DNA from: Massospora cicadina
Lineage: Eukaryota > Entomophthoromycota > Entomophthoromycetes > Entomophthorales > Entomophthoraceae
Reading direction: 5' to 3'
Length of the DNA stretch: 64,000 nt
Assembly: GCA_022478985.1 (NCBI GenBank)
Contig: JAKSZP010008019.1
Span: 1-64,000, forward strand
Part shown: positions 24,214-35,445 of the stretch, piece after piece
Position numbering within the stretch: position 1 is the first letter of the stretch
Layout of the letters: every line of letters begins with the position of its first letter
Program-made: the position numbers and the translations under genes
The notes under the pieces: generated by a model
The model's input: the letters and a program-made list of their open reading frames with translations, nothing else
Told to the model about the DNA's origin: nothing
Database searches by the model: none

Positions 24214-25930
24214 ATTTCTAGCAAGAAAAGGATTGGGGCAAGAGTACACCGCTTTGGACACTCGGTTGAATACTTCATTTGTTCAAGTGGGTATGATCAA
24301 TTGTTAATCAACGCTGCTCAGGATGACCTTAAGTATGCAACTCTCTCCCTCTTCCTCCTCGCTACTGGCTACTCAGAGCGCGGTTTACATGACCTTCTGT
24401 CATGCAGGGCTGAATAATTTACTTATGACAATATTAATCCTAGGATCCAGTTTTTCAATATCAGGGGCATATGACCTGCTGTCATATTCATAATTCTTGG
24501 TTCAGCATCCTTGATTTCCTGATTTTCTCCTTGTCTTTTACAGGAGATTCTTGCTGTCAATGTTTGTTTTGTGGCGCAATTACGAATGCTCATTTATATT
24601 CACCCCTGTTATTTTCTTTTAATAACCTCTTGGCTCATATCATTCCTCATTCTTCTTTGGAGAGCTTATCTCATTAATTTTGAGATTATTTTCTCTGAAA
24701 TTAGAGCTTAATTAATTTCAAAGTGCATAATGTCAACTAACATATAAGTATGACATCCCCCCTCTTATCCAGCTCATATTTCAAATTCTGAGTCTTGGTA
24801 CCAACAGCTTCTTTATAGCATATCTGATAAAGACCTTTGGCTCTTCCAGCTGATGAGTCAATATGCGCGCTGGCTCCTATTTTATGGTCCTTCCAGGGCT
24901 CGTACTCTCAGTCAAGTACCATAGCCACTCCTTTCATTGAATTACTGGAAACAATAACCAACCCTGACAAAACTAGATTAATGATTGTCTTGAATAACTC
25001 ATGACCATACTTCCTCTGTCATCAATACCTGAGCTATATTTCATACTCTCCTGGATTAAGCTCCATTTTCAGATTCTCCTACCATCAACATCAGACCTCC
25101 TGAAACAATGCCCTCCACTCTTGATTGTTCATTCCTCTCTGGATTGGACTTGCTTCCACTGTTCCTCTTCTGACTCAGTCAGTATTACAAGCCAACTGTT
25201 TTGGACACGAACTAGCCATTGAAAACAGCTTACATTTTAAACTCCACTATGCAGAATTAAGGGCCCAAGTAACTGAGGCTTTATCCATAGCTCTGAACTT
25301 TTCCATTTTGAAAATATTCTAGATCATTATGTTGCAGCCTATGCTCTTTGCTTTTCTAACCAACCTATTAAAAGTTGGGCAACGAAGCTTCCAGCCTCTC
25401 CTGGCTTCAATATTTCATTCTGCTTCAGCTTCTGAGAGCTTGTAGTTGTTGTCTGCAGGATGCCATTAGCACCTTGCACAACTATATTGCTTCTGGTGCA
25501 TCCCATAAGTATCTTCTACTGATGGCAATAATAGGGGGCATGATTCAGCAACCCCCGCCTAGTATCCCTTGCTTGATGCCAGATCATACGTCCAGTGTTC
25601 TTAATGAAGCCCGTTGGCAAGAGCTCAAGACCAACCTTCCAGCTCTGGTACCTTATTGATATTACTTGGGGTTATTTGCCAACTGCATCTTCCTGTACTG
25701 TTTCTTCCCTCCCCACTCCAGGGTATCGCGTTTGGCTTCTTCTGACATCTCAATTTTTCCCCTAGTCACTTTTGCACAGGGATCTGCATACGCTCAACAA
25801 ACTTGGTTTTTAGTAGGTCTAGCCCTCGCTAGCGTCTGATCTCACATAGATTTTGATGAGTTGTTTACTCCTGCAATCCATCCTCCCTCCCCAAGAGGTG
25901 ACATAGGCGGAAGCATCCCTAATCAAGGAT
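24214..25930 (+). pseudogene. Antisense coding-like stretch of Ty3-3, unknown function
   Basis: Between the 3' LTR and the end of pol, the plus strand (opposite to the element) holds coding-like blocks in changing frames. Block 24214-24414 (RIGARVHRFGHSVEYF... then LKYATLSLFLLATGYSERGL) has no ATG. A second lies near 24920-25000 (PFIELLETITNPDKTRLMIV), others at 25125-25319 (HELAIENSLHFKLHYAELRA) and about 25318-25440 (DHYVAAYALCFSNQPIKSWA), and the last at 25375-25656 (ASGASHKYLLLMAIIGGMIQ and later NEARWQELKTNLPALVPY). I recognise no family. No envelope-type signal peptide or membrane anchor is evident. It could be an element-encoded antisense gene or captured sequence; the frame changes show decay. 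Confidence 0.45.
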
Positions 25931-26056
25931 AACTAGTACAAGAATAAAAGTTATATAAATATTTAATGTTTTTCTATGCCTTTTTAATAAGAATCATTTC
26001 CAATAGTTTTATCAATGCTTTATTTTTATCTTCTTTTTTCCATGGGACCTGACCTT

Positions 26057-26255
26057 TTTTCAGTTCAGAGGTTCATATTTTTATTTTATTCCCCCAAACT
26101 GGTTCCTAGGTATACTTAGACCTACCAGTTTTCTATGGTTCAGAGGTCTTACTTTTAAGACTTAGCCATTTAGTTTGGTTCAGAAGTCCTTTTTTCGGAC
26201 TTAACCAGATCACTAGGTCATAACTAACTTAATGGTTTAGCAGTCCTTTAACTCT
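26057..26255. repeat. Hairpin repeat array A of Ty3-3
   Basis: Four units beginning with variants of GGTTCAGAGGTC occur at about 26061, 26138, 26177 and 26233. Hairpins: AACTGGT (26097-26103) with ACCAGTT (26124-26130), and AAGTCC (26184-26189) with GGACTT (26197-26202), the latter extended by GGTT/AACC. GTCTT/AAGAC forms a third. The array matches array B at 36990-37190 in the same orientation, with AAACTGGTTCCTAGGTATAC identical in both. Confidence 0.75.
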
Positions 26256-26296
26256 TTTTTTATTATTTTTCATCAATCCATTGCTTTAAATTTAGC

Positions 26297-27494
26297 ATGG
26301 ACTTGATTTTTTATCCTTTCATCCAATATATTCTTGATGGAGTAGGCGTCCATGCTGCCTTGGCAATAATTTCAAATAGACCCAACCACAACGCATCCAA
26401 CTTGTTTTTTCTCCTGAAACCATGCATATTGCAACAGGCAACTCTTTCGCCTATTTGGTATTCTGATAAGGTCAGTCATTTCTTATCATCCATCATTTTT
26501 GCTCAAATCCTTTTCTTCAAAGTCATATCAAATGCTTGCAATTGCATCTCAATCAGGATACTTGTTAATCATTTCAGATACTGTTCAGCACTCATTTCTC
26601 AATGTTGGTTCCACCACCAAATATAAAATAGGTGCAACGCGGTCTTCCTTCCATATAGCAACTCAAATGGCGTTTTTCCCATCACTGTATGATGACTGAT
26701 ATTGTAGGTGAACGTCACTGAACTCAGGTAAATTCCCCATGCAGAAGTTCTTCCTACGACCAGATTCCTCAGCGTTGTGACCAGCTCCCATTTACTCATT
26801 CTACCAGTTTGTTTGTCTCTGAACCAGTAGAGTACAGACATGACTCCTCAGATCCCCATTATTTCATTTAATCACGGGATCACATGAGATGTGAAATTGT
26901 TCCATTGTCACTCAGCAGAACTTATGGGCATCCATGTTGGTATACTACTTGGTCTAGGATGAACTTCGCAGTACTGGTAGCATCTACTTTTGCTAGGGCC
27001 TTCATCTCAACCCATCTTTTCAGATTGTCATTGCAACTATGATTTACTTGACTCCCCCTGTTCTCGTTGTCAGTGGTCCCATATTGTTGATGGACACCAT
27101 ATGCCAAGCAAATACAGGCGGACCAGTCAGATTCCAGTCATATTCTTATGTGTCTTGTACAAATGCACTACACACAGCAAGCCAGATAGTCTACGACATT
27201 GTAGGTGATGGATTCCCAGTAGTAGTACTGGCAAATATGGTTTGTCATTTTTCTCATGCCTCCGTTCCCACCAACCTTATGAGCAGCTTGAATGATAGAC
27301 ACTTATTCTGACGGCTTTGGTAAAAGTAATAGCTTCCCATTGATCATTTTGAAAACTTGTCCATTCATGGTCTCAGTGTATCCATTGCTTTTCAAAGCGC
27401 ACCTTGATTTTGCAGCTTGTTCCCAATTTCTCTGTTGACCATTCTTTGGAATATCTCATCTGCCTGTTGTTATACCATCTGTATCATTGGTAAC
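26297..27494 (-). pseudogene. Ty3-3 pol, integrase part (3' of the Ty3-2 insertion)
   Basis: On the minus strand the zinc-binding region includes HKVGGNGGMRKMTNH and YYYWESI, ending in a Cys pair region near 27.2 kb. The core has DNLKRWVEMKALAKVDATST and VYQHGCP (about 26922-27107). Downstream, TFTYNISHHTVMGKTPFELL (about 26650-26790) is the usual integrase C-terminal region. The frame is broken by stops. Ty3-2 is inserted at 27494/35446, between RNase H and this integrase. Confidence 0.85.
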
Positions 27495-28631
27495 TGTCAA
27501 AATCTGATGATCACTCGCTTATAATTGGTATCCTGCACATATATTTGGGTCAAAGTTCCGCCGGATGATCCTCAATATGGCCAGTGGCTTATGGTATATT
27601 CACTGGAAACTCACTAGGCCTATTAATATAGCCCTGACTCTTCTGGTCATTTAAGGCGTAATATTCCCAACGTATTTGGGAACTTTGTCTGAGGCAGGTC
27701 TCAATAAAATTGGGGTTTGGTACTTCCAGTTTGTCAACACTTCTCCAAAGTTAGGATTCAGATGAGAAGACCATCTAGTACTAAAAAAAAGGATTCAGAT
27801 GAGAAAACTGGAAAAGATGAAATAAAACAAGTTTTAATAGAAGAAATTTACTTAATAATAGTCATTAGGCCAGTCGCCAGTATTTATACCTCTAGGGCAT
27901 CTCCTGGCCACATCATAGTACAAAATTTCAACAGATAATTTACCACCTCAGTTTGGCCCATGAACTAATATGACTGAAACCTTTTCTTAGGTTTATTGGT
28001 GGCAAAATACTCTCAAAATAAGGATGATTTCAGGTACAAAAATTACGATAAAAGCATGCAAAATTGTCCTAGGATCTTCAGGATTTGAGTTTTAACATAA
28101 AGCTGACAAAATACACCTTATGTGAATTTCCTGTCTCCATTGAAGTAGATGAATACCCCTAATTGGGACGTTGGCAGGCCTAACCCTCGATAGCATTAGG
28201 TACTCCTTTTTGAGCGGCCACTGCAAGTGCTATCATGTATGATTTTGTGGATCAACATACAAATTTCGTCCTAGGGTGGAAAATTAATTAATTTTTTCAT
28301 TCGTCTGATGGTCCATGGAATTTTCAGAAGTTAACTTTGAGTTGGTCCCAAACGATTTTATATACAATTTAGTTGATTGAGTTCCAGATAATTGGGACCA
28401 ATTGCCAATATTTAATCCATTGAAAATCAGCCATAATATGTGAGCGTATTCAGGCCAAGCGCTCTGAAAAATACTTGATTAAATTGTCATTGAGATATTG
28501 GGTCTGAATTATATGATTGAAATTGGTTTCAAGGTGAGAATACAGGTGTTAGCTCAAGCGTTGAAAGAGTAGATGGCCCAATCTGATGGTTGCAAAAGGT
28601 TTATTTTTGAGTCAACCACCAGAATCTGACA
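27495..28631 (-). repeat. 3' LTR of Ty3-2
   Basis: 1137 bp, closely matching 34340-35445. A minus-strand TATAAATA lies in GGTATAAATACTGG (about 27878-27893) and is conserved in both LTRs, a plausible promoter. Most of the 31-bp length difference between the LTRs comes from the micro-insertion at 27769-27805. Confidence 0.92.
27754..27805 (+). mobile_element. 22-bp poly(A)-tailed micro-insertion with 15-bp target duplication
   Basis: GGATTCAGATGAGAA occurs at 27754-27768 and again at 27791-27805. Between them are 22 bases ending in A8 (27783-27790). The sister LTR has the same 15-mer once (34607-34621) with no insert, so the empty site is preserved. This is the signature of target-primed reverse transcription of an extremely short, 5'-truncated RNA. 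Confidence 0.82.
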
Positions 28632-28689
28632 TTTCCCCAATCTTGACTTGAACATGAGCCCTAAGATTCCAGATTAGCCTATGTGGATC

Positions 28690-31600
28690 TTTTATTATCA
28701 GCCCAAATGCCCAATGAGAATGGAGTTGGGTTTTCTATTCGGTAACTTCAGCATGAATGTCTGATGAGTCTGAAGTATGATGGCCCAAATGCCTGATTTG
28801 GTGAGTCTGAAGTGGATCCTCTCCCCAACCTCAATGCAAACTAAAACATTAATTATAATAAAATTATTATATATAAATATTTTCTGTTTTTGTTTTTGTT
28901 TTTTTTTATTTTTTTGTGTTTTTTCACCTTTTTCTTTCTTAATTGGCCCACTTATTAAACCTTCTTGGGAATTTTTCATGGACTCAGTTGTATATATGGC
29001 CGGTCTTAATATCCTTGATTTTGTATATGAACTTGGACTTTTTCTCAATCACTTTGAATGGCTCAACCCAGATGCAATCTAACTTTTGCAATTGCCCAAT
29101 CCATGGGCGTTTCAAAATAGAACTTCATCATTAACTTCGAATTTTGCCAGTGTGTAGCGGCTCTCTAAGGCCTACTGATGTTGGGCCTTTTTCTCAGAAA
29201 AACTGTTGTCAAAGGCTTGAGCTTGTAGTTTGATTAAAGCATCTGCAAGCTTCTCAAAGTACTAAGGGTAGGTGTTTTCGCCAGTATTCTCTAGGGCTGA
29301 ATAAAGCAGCGTTGGTAGGTCCAGGTGTCTACCATATAATACTTGAAATGGAGACGTCCTAGTTTATGAATTGTTGGAAATATTGTAGGTGAAGTCTGCC
29401 AAACTTAGATAAGTACTCCGTTTGGATAGTTTGGCTGAGGTTAATTTCTGGATAATGTTCACCAACGTCCCTTTTGCGCGCTCAACAGTCCCATTGGTTT
29501 CAGGGTGATAGGGGGCAGAAAGTACACCTTTTACTCCCATTAATTGGTTAAGCTTGGCAAAGACATTGGATAAAAGTTGATTCATTATCGGTCAGAATAA
29601 CCTAGGGACATCCATGTTTGTGGAATGATGTTTTAAAGGATGAACTTGACGGTGGTTGCTGCTCAAGCTTCCTAAATGGCCTTGGCCTCAACTCATTTGG
29701 TCAAGTGGTCGATGGCTATGATTATGTACTTGGCCTTTGTATTGCTTGTTAGAAGTGGGCTAACAATGTTGATAGATACAGTGTGCAAGGCAACGTTGGG
29801 ATGAACAAGCTGATAAGATGTTCTTTTTTTAAAAGGTTTTTGCCTTGGCACTCTGCACAGCAATCTAGCGTTTCTTGGATGTCATAATACATTGACTCCC
29901 AGTAGTAAAATTGCTTCAAATGCTCTTTCATCTTCTTGAATCCGCCATGCCCTATGGCCTTATGTGCTGCCATTACTAGGTCTGTTTGGGCCAATGGTCC
30001 TAGAAAAATATATTTTTTGTCCTCGACGATCTTGTAAAGTGTCCCCTTTTCAATGGTTGTATTTTTTCGTAGATCTGATACTATTTTTTGGATGGATTCA
30101 GGCATATCTTGATACTCTCCACTGATCATTTTCTAAAAAACTCATCGGCGGCCCAGCTAAGTGTTGCAATGGTGGGTAGTTGAGATAGAAAGTCAGCGTT
30201 TTGGTGTTTTGCCCCAGCTTAATGCTCAATAGTGTAGTCATAAGCTTGAAGCTTAAATGCTCTTCGGTTTAATTGGCCCTCAGGCTCTTTTAAGTTGTTA
30301 GCCATCCTAGGGAAGCATGATTGGTGACAACTTTGAAATGAGTGCCATGAAGATAGACCTAGAATTGCTTGCAAGCATATATGAAGGCTAATCATTCTTG
30401 TTCTATCACCATGTAGTTCCTTTCATGAACGTTTATGTTCTGACTAGCAAAGGCAACTGGGTGTTCTTCACAATCTTCTCTTACTTGGGATAGCACGACC
30501 ACCACTGCTGTTCAGGATGCATCAGTTTAGATGACAAATTCTTAATCAAAGTCCAGGTATTGAAGAACAGGCACGCTTAATAGGGCCAATAAGAGTTGGT
30601 CAAATGCATCCTGGCAAGCTTGGTCCAGTCAAATGGGACCTTATCTTTAAGAAGATAGAAAAGCATTCTACAAGTTGTGTAAAGTTGGCAATAAATTGGT
30701 GATAGTACCTGATCATGCCTAGTAATACTTGAATACTGCACTTGGATTTGGGCTGTTTCATTTTGGAGATGGCATCCAGCTTAGACGGTTGGGGCCGAAG
30801 ACCCACTTTATCAATCACAGATCTGAGATATTCCAGTTGCTCTTTGAAAAACTGACATTTTCTGGGCTTGATTTTTAATTTTTCAGCAGCTAGCCTTCTG
30901 AAAACCTCCTCTAAGTGTTCCAGGTTGTCATCAAAAGTGCAGCTGAAACTGTTGATATCGTCAAGGTACACTAATATACATGACAATTTCAAATCTCCTA
31001 GAATTGTGTCCATTGCTTATTGGTTTGTAGCTGGGGCATTGCAGAGCCCTTGTGACATTATCGTCAGTTGGAAAAGGCCCTCTTGGGTTATGATTGCAAA
31101 TTTCTCGTGATCCTCTTTGGGAAGATCTATTTGCAAATATCCGCTGTTAAGGTCCATTGCTGAGAATAACTACACACCCCCTAGCCTATCCAAGGCGTCA
31201 TCAATTTTTGGAAGTGGGTACAAGTCCTTCTTTGTAATGTTGTTTAACTTCCAATAATTGATGACTAATCAGTTGCTTCTATCCTTCTTCTTCACTATTA
31301 AAATTGGTGCTGCCTATGGACTTTTTGAAGGGACTAGCATGTTATGAGTGAGGAGTTCCTTAATCTCCTTGGATACTGCTTCTTATGATGATTTCAAGCG
31401 TCTAATCAAGAGTAATCAAATAGGTTTATGATCTCCAGTATCAATTTTGTGGGTGACACCATTAGCACATCCCAAGTTGAAAATCGTCTGTGCAAATATT
31501 TTCTGATATTTAGAGTATAGCTCCTGAGCTTAGCCTTTCTCAGAGTTGGTCAGGTTGCTTAAATCGGCCATAGGGACAATATTATTTATGTTGAATTGGT

Positions 31601-32473
31601 CCTTATCAGGGAGCCCTAATCCAACAAAAGTCCCAAACTCATGGAATGTGTGAATTTTTGTGGTAGGGAACAGATGCAGAAAAGCGATTGCTTGATGTCG
31701 CCTGATGGAGATGCGCCAATTTTGCAGGTTTGCACATAAGATACTTATTTCTCTGTGGTCCAGAATGATAATACCAGGGGCAATATTTGGTTCAAATCGA
31801 GATTTAGACCATGGTTAATATTTTTTACCATAAAGTCCTTCCAGGATATTAATTGTTAGTCCTATCGGGATGATTACTTGCTCTCCAGATGGTATAGTGA
31901 TGATCTGATTTGATTGAAGTGGGATGCCATTTGACTCATCAATCTGTGTGGGTAGTGTTTTTATCTTTGACTGAGCTTTGGAATGCTCAATTGGGATGAC
32001 TCCATCTTTATAAGCCAGATTTATGAATGTGCCAAATTTCTTTTTCTCAACTGCCTTATCACAGCTATAGTAAAGTGGAATAGCCTGGCCAAGAATGGTG
32101 AGTGTATTGTTCTTATGATTGGTAACAACTCCATATCTTATTAAGAAATCAGTCCCAATTGGGATATCATAGTTCTTATTTGGCAATACTATAGCAGGTG
32201 CTGTTACTACAATTGACCCAAATCTGAGAGGTAAAGTACTGTAGGCACCCAGCGATTTAGTTGTATGTGCTCCACAGTTCCATATTCCTAACAGTGGGCA
32301 ACATCGGATAAATTTTTCAGTTTTCTAACCAACTTTGTACTGACTATATTGGAAGGAGCGCCACTATCAACAATGGCCTGAACTCGCACCTTGTTCACTG
32401 CTATGTCCACATAAGTACATTCAGAGTAGTTTTCAGAGGTATTTATTGTATGAATGCTGTGACTGTTGCCCAA
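28690..32473 (-). pseudogene. Ty3-2 pol (protease, RT, RNase H, integrase)
   Basis: Protease: QAIVDSGAPSNIVSTKLV near 32310-32400 with D-S-G-A. A linker, 31815-32186, is open (IPIGTDFLIRYGVVTNHK). The RT has VYLDDINSFSCTFDD near 30930-30985 with both catalytic Asp residues, and a thumb/connection block to 30600. RNase H follows in broken frames (30160-30590). Integrase: zinc-binding H-H-C-C region (HKAIGHGGFKKMKEHLKQF ... CCAEC, 29749-30129), the core, then HPETNGTVERAKGTL (29364-29585). The tail 28698-29048 is lysine-rich, coded by a T-rich plus-strand tract. Several stops separate the blocks. Confidence 0.9.
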
Positions 32474-34305
32474 TTCCGGGTGTGATTTTAAGGTTTGAGC
32501 AGTAATCTGGGAAGTTATCTGCTAAGCTATTCATGTGAATAGCTACTTGAACGTTGTTAAGCTTAGGTAGGTCAGTTAAACATCTGGGTTGTAGGTCCAA
32601 ACCCTAATCAATAATTTGCTTTGCATAAGGTTTTATTACTCTGTTTGGGATCCTTTAATTACTATCAAGGGTTTAGTTGCTTTTTCTGTGGCCTGAGTAG
32701 TGACCATTATGACATTATTAGCCACAATATGGTTATTTTCAGCAACAACTTCAGCCCTAAAGAGCTCACCAGGGTCAGGTGAAATGGTTTGAAAATAGGT
32801 GGAGTTAAAGCAATCCGCCTCTACCCCACCTGCTCTTTTCCCACCTCACTGTCACTGTTGATTTCTAGAGAAAAGTTGGCCCCAGGCTTTTTGTTGGACC
32901 GTCTGTAGCTTTGTCTAGCAAAATGCCCCAGTTAACCACATTTATGGCGTGTAATCGTCCCTGTTTGCTGCTTTTGCTCGAATTTTTGTTCATATTTTGG
33001 TATTTTTCACCCTGGTCGGACATAGTGTTGCTTTTTGGGCCCAAAATCTGGATTTTTGCTGATCTTTGGCCCGATTAGGGGTATTGAAATTACAGGAACA
33101 GCTTCTCAAGTAATTGGTAAGCTCTTGAATTTCCAATCTTCCATTAAATGCAGGCAACATGACATTGTGCAGTTCACAGAAGGGCATAATCGTGTGCTCC
33201 AATGCAATATTGGCTCCAAACTTATCTATTGCATTGCACCCACACAGTACTTGTGTCTCATGGAATAATCTATCCACAAAGTCCTTAATGGTCTCATTCT
33301 GTTTGAATTCAATATTAAGAATCTCTCTTGTTCAGGTTTTAGTTTCTCAGGCCCTACAAACTGTTTTGTTATTGCAATTTTGGCATCCATATAGGACCAA
33401 TCGTCACCCAAATAGAGCATAATGAGGTCACAGCTATGGGCATCGAGTGAGTTAATCAGTGCCGATTCTTTTGCATGGTCTGATGCTCCTCTCATTGCTT
33501 TTTCAAATAGCTTGAGGTAAGAGTGAACGTTTCCATCCTTGTCAAATTTTGGTAAATCTAATGGTTTGAAGTCATCTCGCCCTGTTCCGGGCACAGGGGT
33601 TGTACATCTTCTTGAACGCCTTGGTGTATCATTGCCCATAATTGGCCCTCTTTACCATTGAGAAGTATCTGTAGTTGGGATTGCTGCCAGTACTATAGGC
33701 GTAGAACGGATGTTTGAAATATCAGTTTCTTCATTGGTGTCAATTTCCAATCATTTGGTCTCATGATATTGCTCCAAACTACTGGATTATGATGCTTGAA
33801 TTTGGCCCTTAGTTTTTCCAAACTGTTTTTTGGCTGAATGGACAGAGCTTTTTCCAGTTTTTTCTTTTGTCGAAGCTGGGTGGGCATCAGCCACTTTGTT
33901 TTTTGAGGTAGTTAGCCTTTCTTCGAATAAAGCTTGATTGGATGTTATGCTTTTAATGTCTTTGCCCATATTATCTACTTGGGAATTTGCAGTTGATAAT
34001 TTCATTCTGATTTCCCAAATTTCCTGAGTAATTTTAGTTTTTCTGGCCTGCAATCTCGACACAACTGTCCAAATTTTTGAAAATTTCTTGCTATTAAAGG
34101 CATCATCCTCATCCCTATTCAGGATGACTGGTTTTGCTGCACGAGCTCCCCCCACTTTGACAAGATTTTGGGTGTAGGAAGTACCAGCTTCAGAGCCTTG
34201 GTGACTGGGAGAATAATCTGAGATGGCCTTGTCAGTAGTTTCTATCTCAATGTCGCTGTTTCATCTGGCCAAATATGCCAGGATTTGGTGTACTGGAATC
34301 CATAT
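32474..34305 (-). pseudogene. Ty3-2 gag remnant
   Basis: An ATG on the minus strand at about 34303 (MDSSTPNPGIFGQMKQRH) stops soon. The block 33787-34155 is helical and coiled-coil-like (VVSRLQARKTKITQEIWEIR). The capsid-like block 33226-33639 reads FKPLDLPKFDKDGNVHSYLK...DWSYMDAKIAITKQFVG and continues to 32990. A degenerate CCHC knuckle (HKCG-x-LGHFARQ) lies near 32905-32950. The protein would build the virus-like particle and package RNA. Confidence 0.85.
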
Positions 34306-34325
34306 TGGAGAGTGACACCGGTTCT

Positions 34326-34337
34326 GAGTGAGCACCA
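34326..34337 (-). promoter_or_regulatory. Primer-binding site of Ty3-2
   Basis: On the minus strand TGGTGCTCACTC begins two bases inside the 5' LTR. The first eight bases are identical to the site of Ty3-3 (TGGTGCTC), as expected if both are primed by a tRNA whose 3' end reads GAGCACCA. Confidence 0.7.
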
Positions 34338-34339
34338 GT

Positions 34340-35445
34340 TGTCAAAATCCGATGATCACTCGCTTAAAAATTGGTATCCTGCACATCTATTTGGGTCAAA
34401 GTTCTTCCAGATGATCCTCAATATGGCCAGTGGCTTACGGTATATCCACCGTTTGGAAACTTATTAGGCCTATTAATATAGCTCCAACACTTCTGGTCAA
34501 TTTTGGGTGCAATTTTCCCAATGTATCTAGGAACTTCATCCAAGGCAGGTTTTAATACAAATTGGGGATTTGGTACTTCCAGTTTGTCAACACTTCTCCA
34601 AAGTTAGGATTCAGATGAGAAAACTGGAAAGAGATGAAATAAAACAAGTTTATTAGAAGATATTTACTTATTAATAGTCATTAGGCCAGGCACCAGTATT
34701 TATACCTCTAGGGCATCTCCTGGCCACATCATAGTACAAAATTTCAACAGATAATTTACCACCTCAGTTTGGCCCTTGAACTGATATGACTGAAACCTTT
34801 TCTCAGGTTTATTGGTGGCAAAATACTCTCAAAATAAGGATGATTTCAGGTACATAAATTGTGATAAAAGCATACAAAATTGTCCTAATATCTTCAGGAT
34901 TTGAGTTTCGTCATATTGCTGACAAAATACTCTACTATAAAAATCTTGCCTCCATTGAAGTAGATGAATACCCCTAATTGGGACGTCGGCAGTCCTATCC
35001 CTTGATAGCACTAAGTACTCCCTTTTAGGCGGTCAATAGGCAAGTGCTATAATGCCAATTATGCGGATTGACATATGAATTTTGCCCTAGGGCAGAAAAT
35101 TTATTAGTTTTTCATTCGTCTGATGGTCCATGGAATTTTCAGAAGTTAACTTTGGGTCAGTCCCAAACGATTTTGTATACAAGTATTTGATTGAGCTCAC
35201 AATAATTGGGACTAATTGCCGAGATTTGATGCATAGAAATTTGGCCATTATATGTGAGCATATTTGACCTGAGTGCTCTGAAAAATACTTGATTAAATTG
35301 TCATTGAGATATTCAGCCTGAATTATATGATTGCAATAGGTTTTATGGTAATAATACAGGTGTTAGCTCAAGCGTTGAAAGGGTAATCAGCCCAATCTGA
35401 TGGTTGTCAAAGGTTTATTTTTGAGTCAAACACCAGAATCTGACA
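34340..35445 (-). repeat. 5' LTR of Ty3-2
   Basis: 1106 bp, TGTCA...TGACA. Carries the uninserted version of the micro-insertion site (34607-34621). Followed at 35446 by GCAAC, the worn copy of the target duplication, and then Ty3-3 RNase H sequence. Confidence 0.92.

Larger units (their letters stand above)
27495..35445 (-). mobile_element. Ty3-2: Ty3/gypsy element nested in Ty3-3, best preserved of the LTR elements
   Basis: LTRs 27495-28631 and 34340-35445 begin TGTCA and end TGACA, a 5-bp inverted terminus. Flanking bases GTAAC (27490-27494) and GCAAC (35446-35450) are a 5-bp target duplication with one mismatch. The interior encodes Gag, protease, RT, RNase H and integrase on the minus strand. 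The target was the Ty3-3 pol gene, so Ty3-2 is younger than Ty3-3. Confidence 0.93.

Noticed and set aside
26057..26255. CRISPR-like array
   Set aside because: Units are imperfect, variable in length, without distinct spacers, and sit inside a eukaryotic retrotransposon.
28777..29082. Plus-strand ORF with a Phe/Cys-rich run resembling a membrane segment
   Set aside because: It is the complement of the lysine-rich integrase tail of Ty3-2 and comes from a T-rich low-complexity tract.
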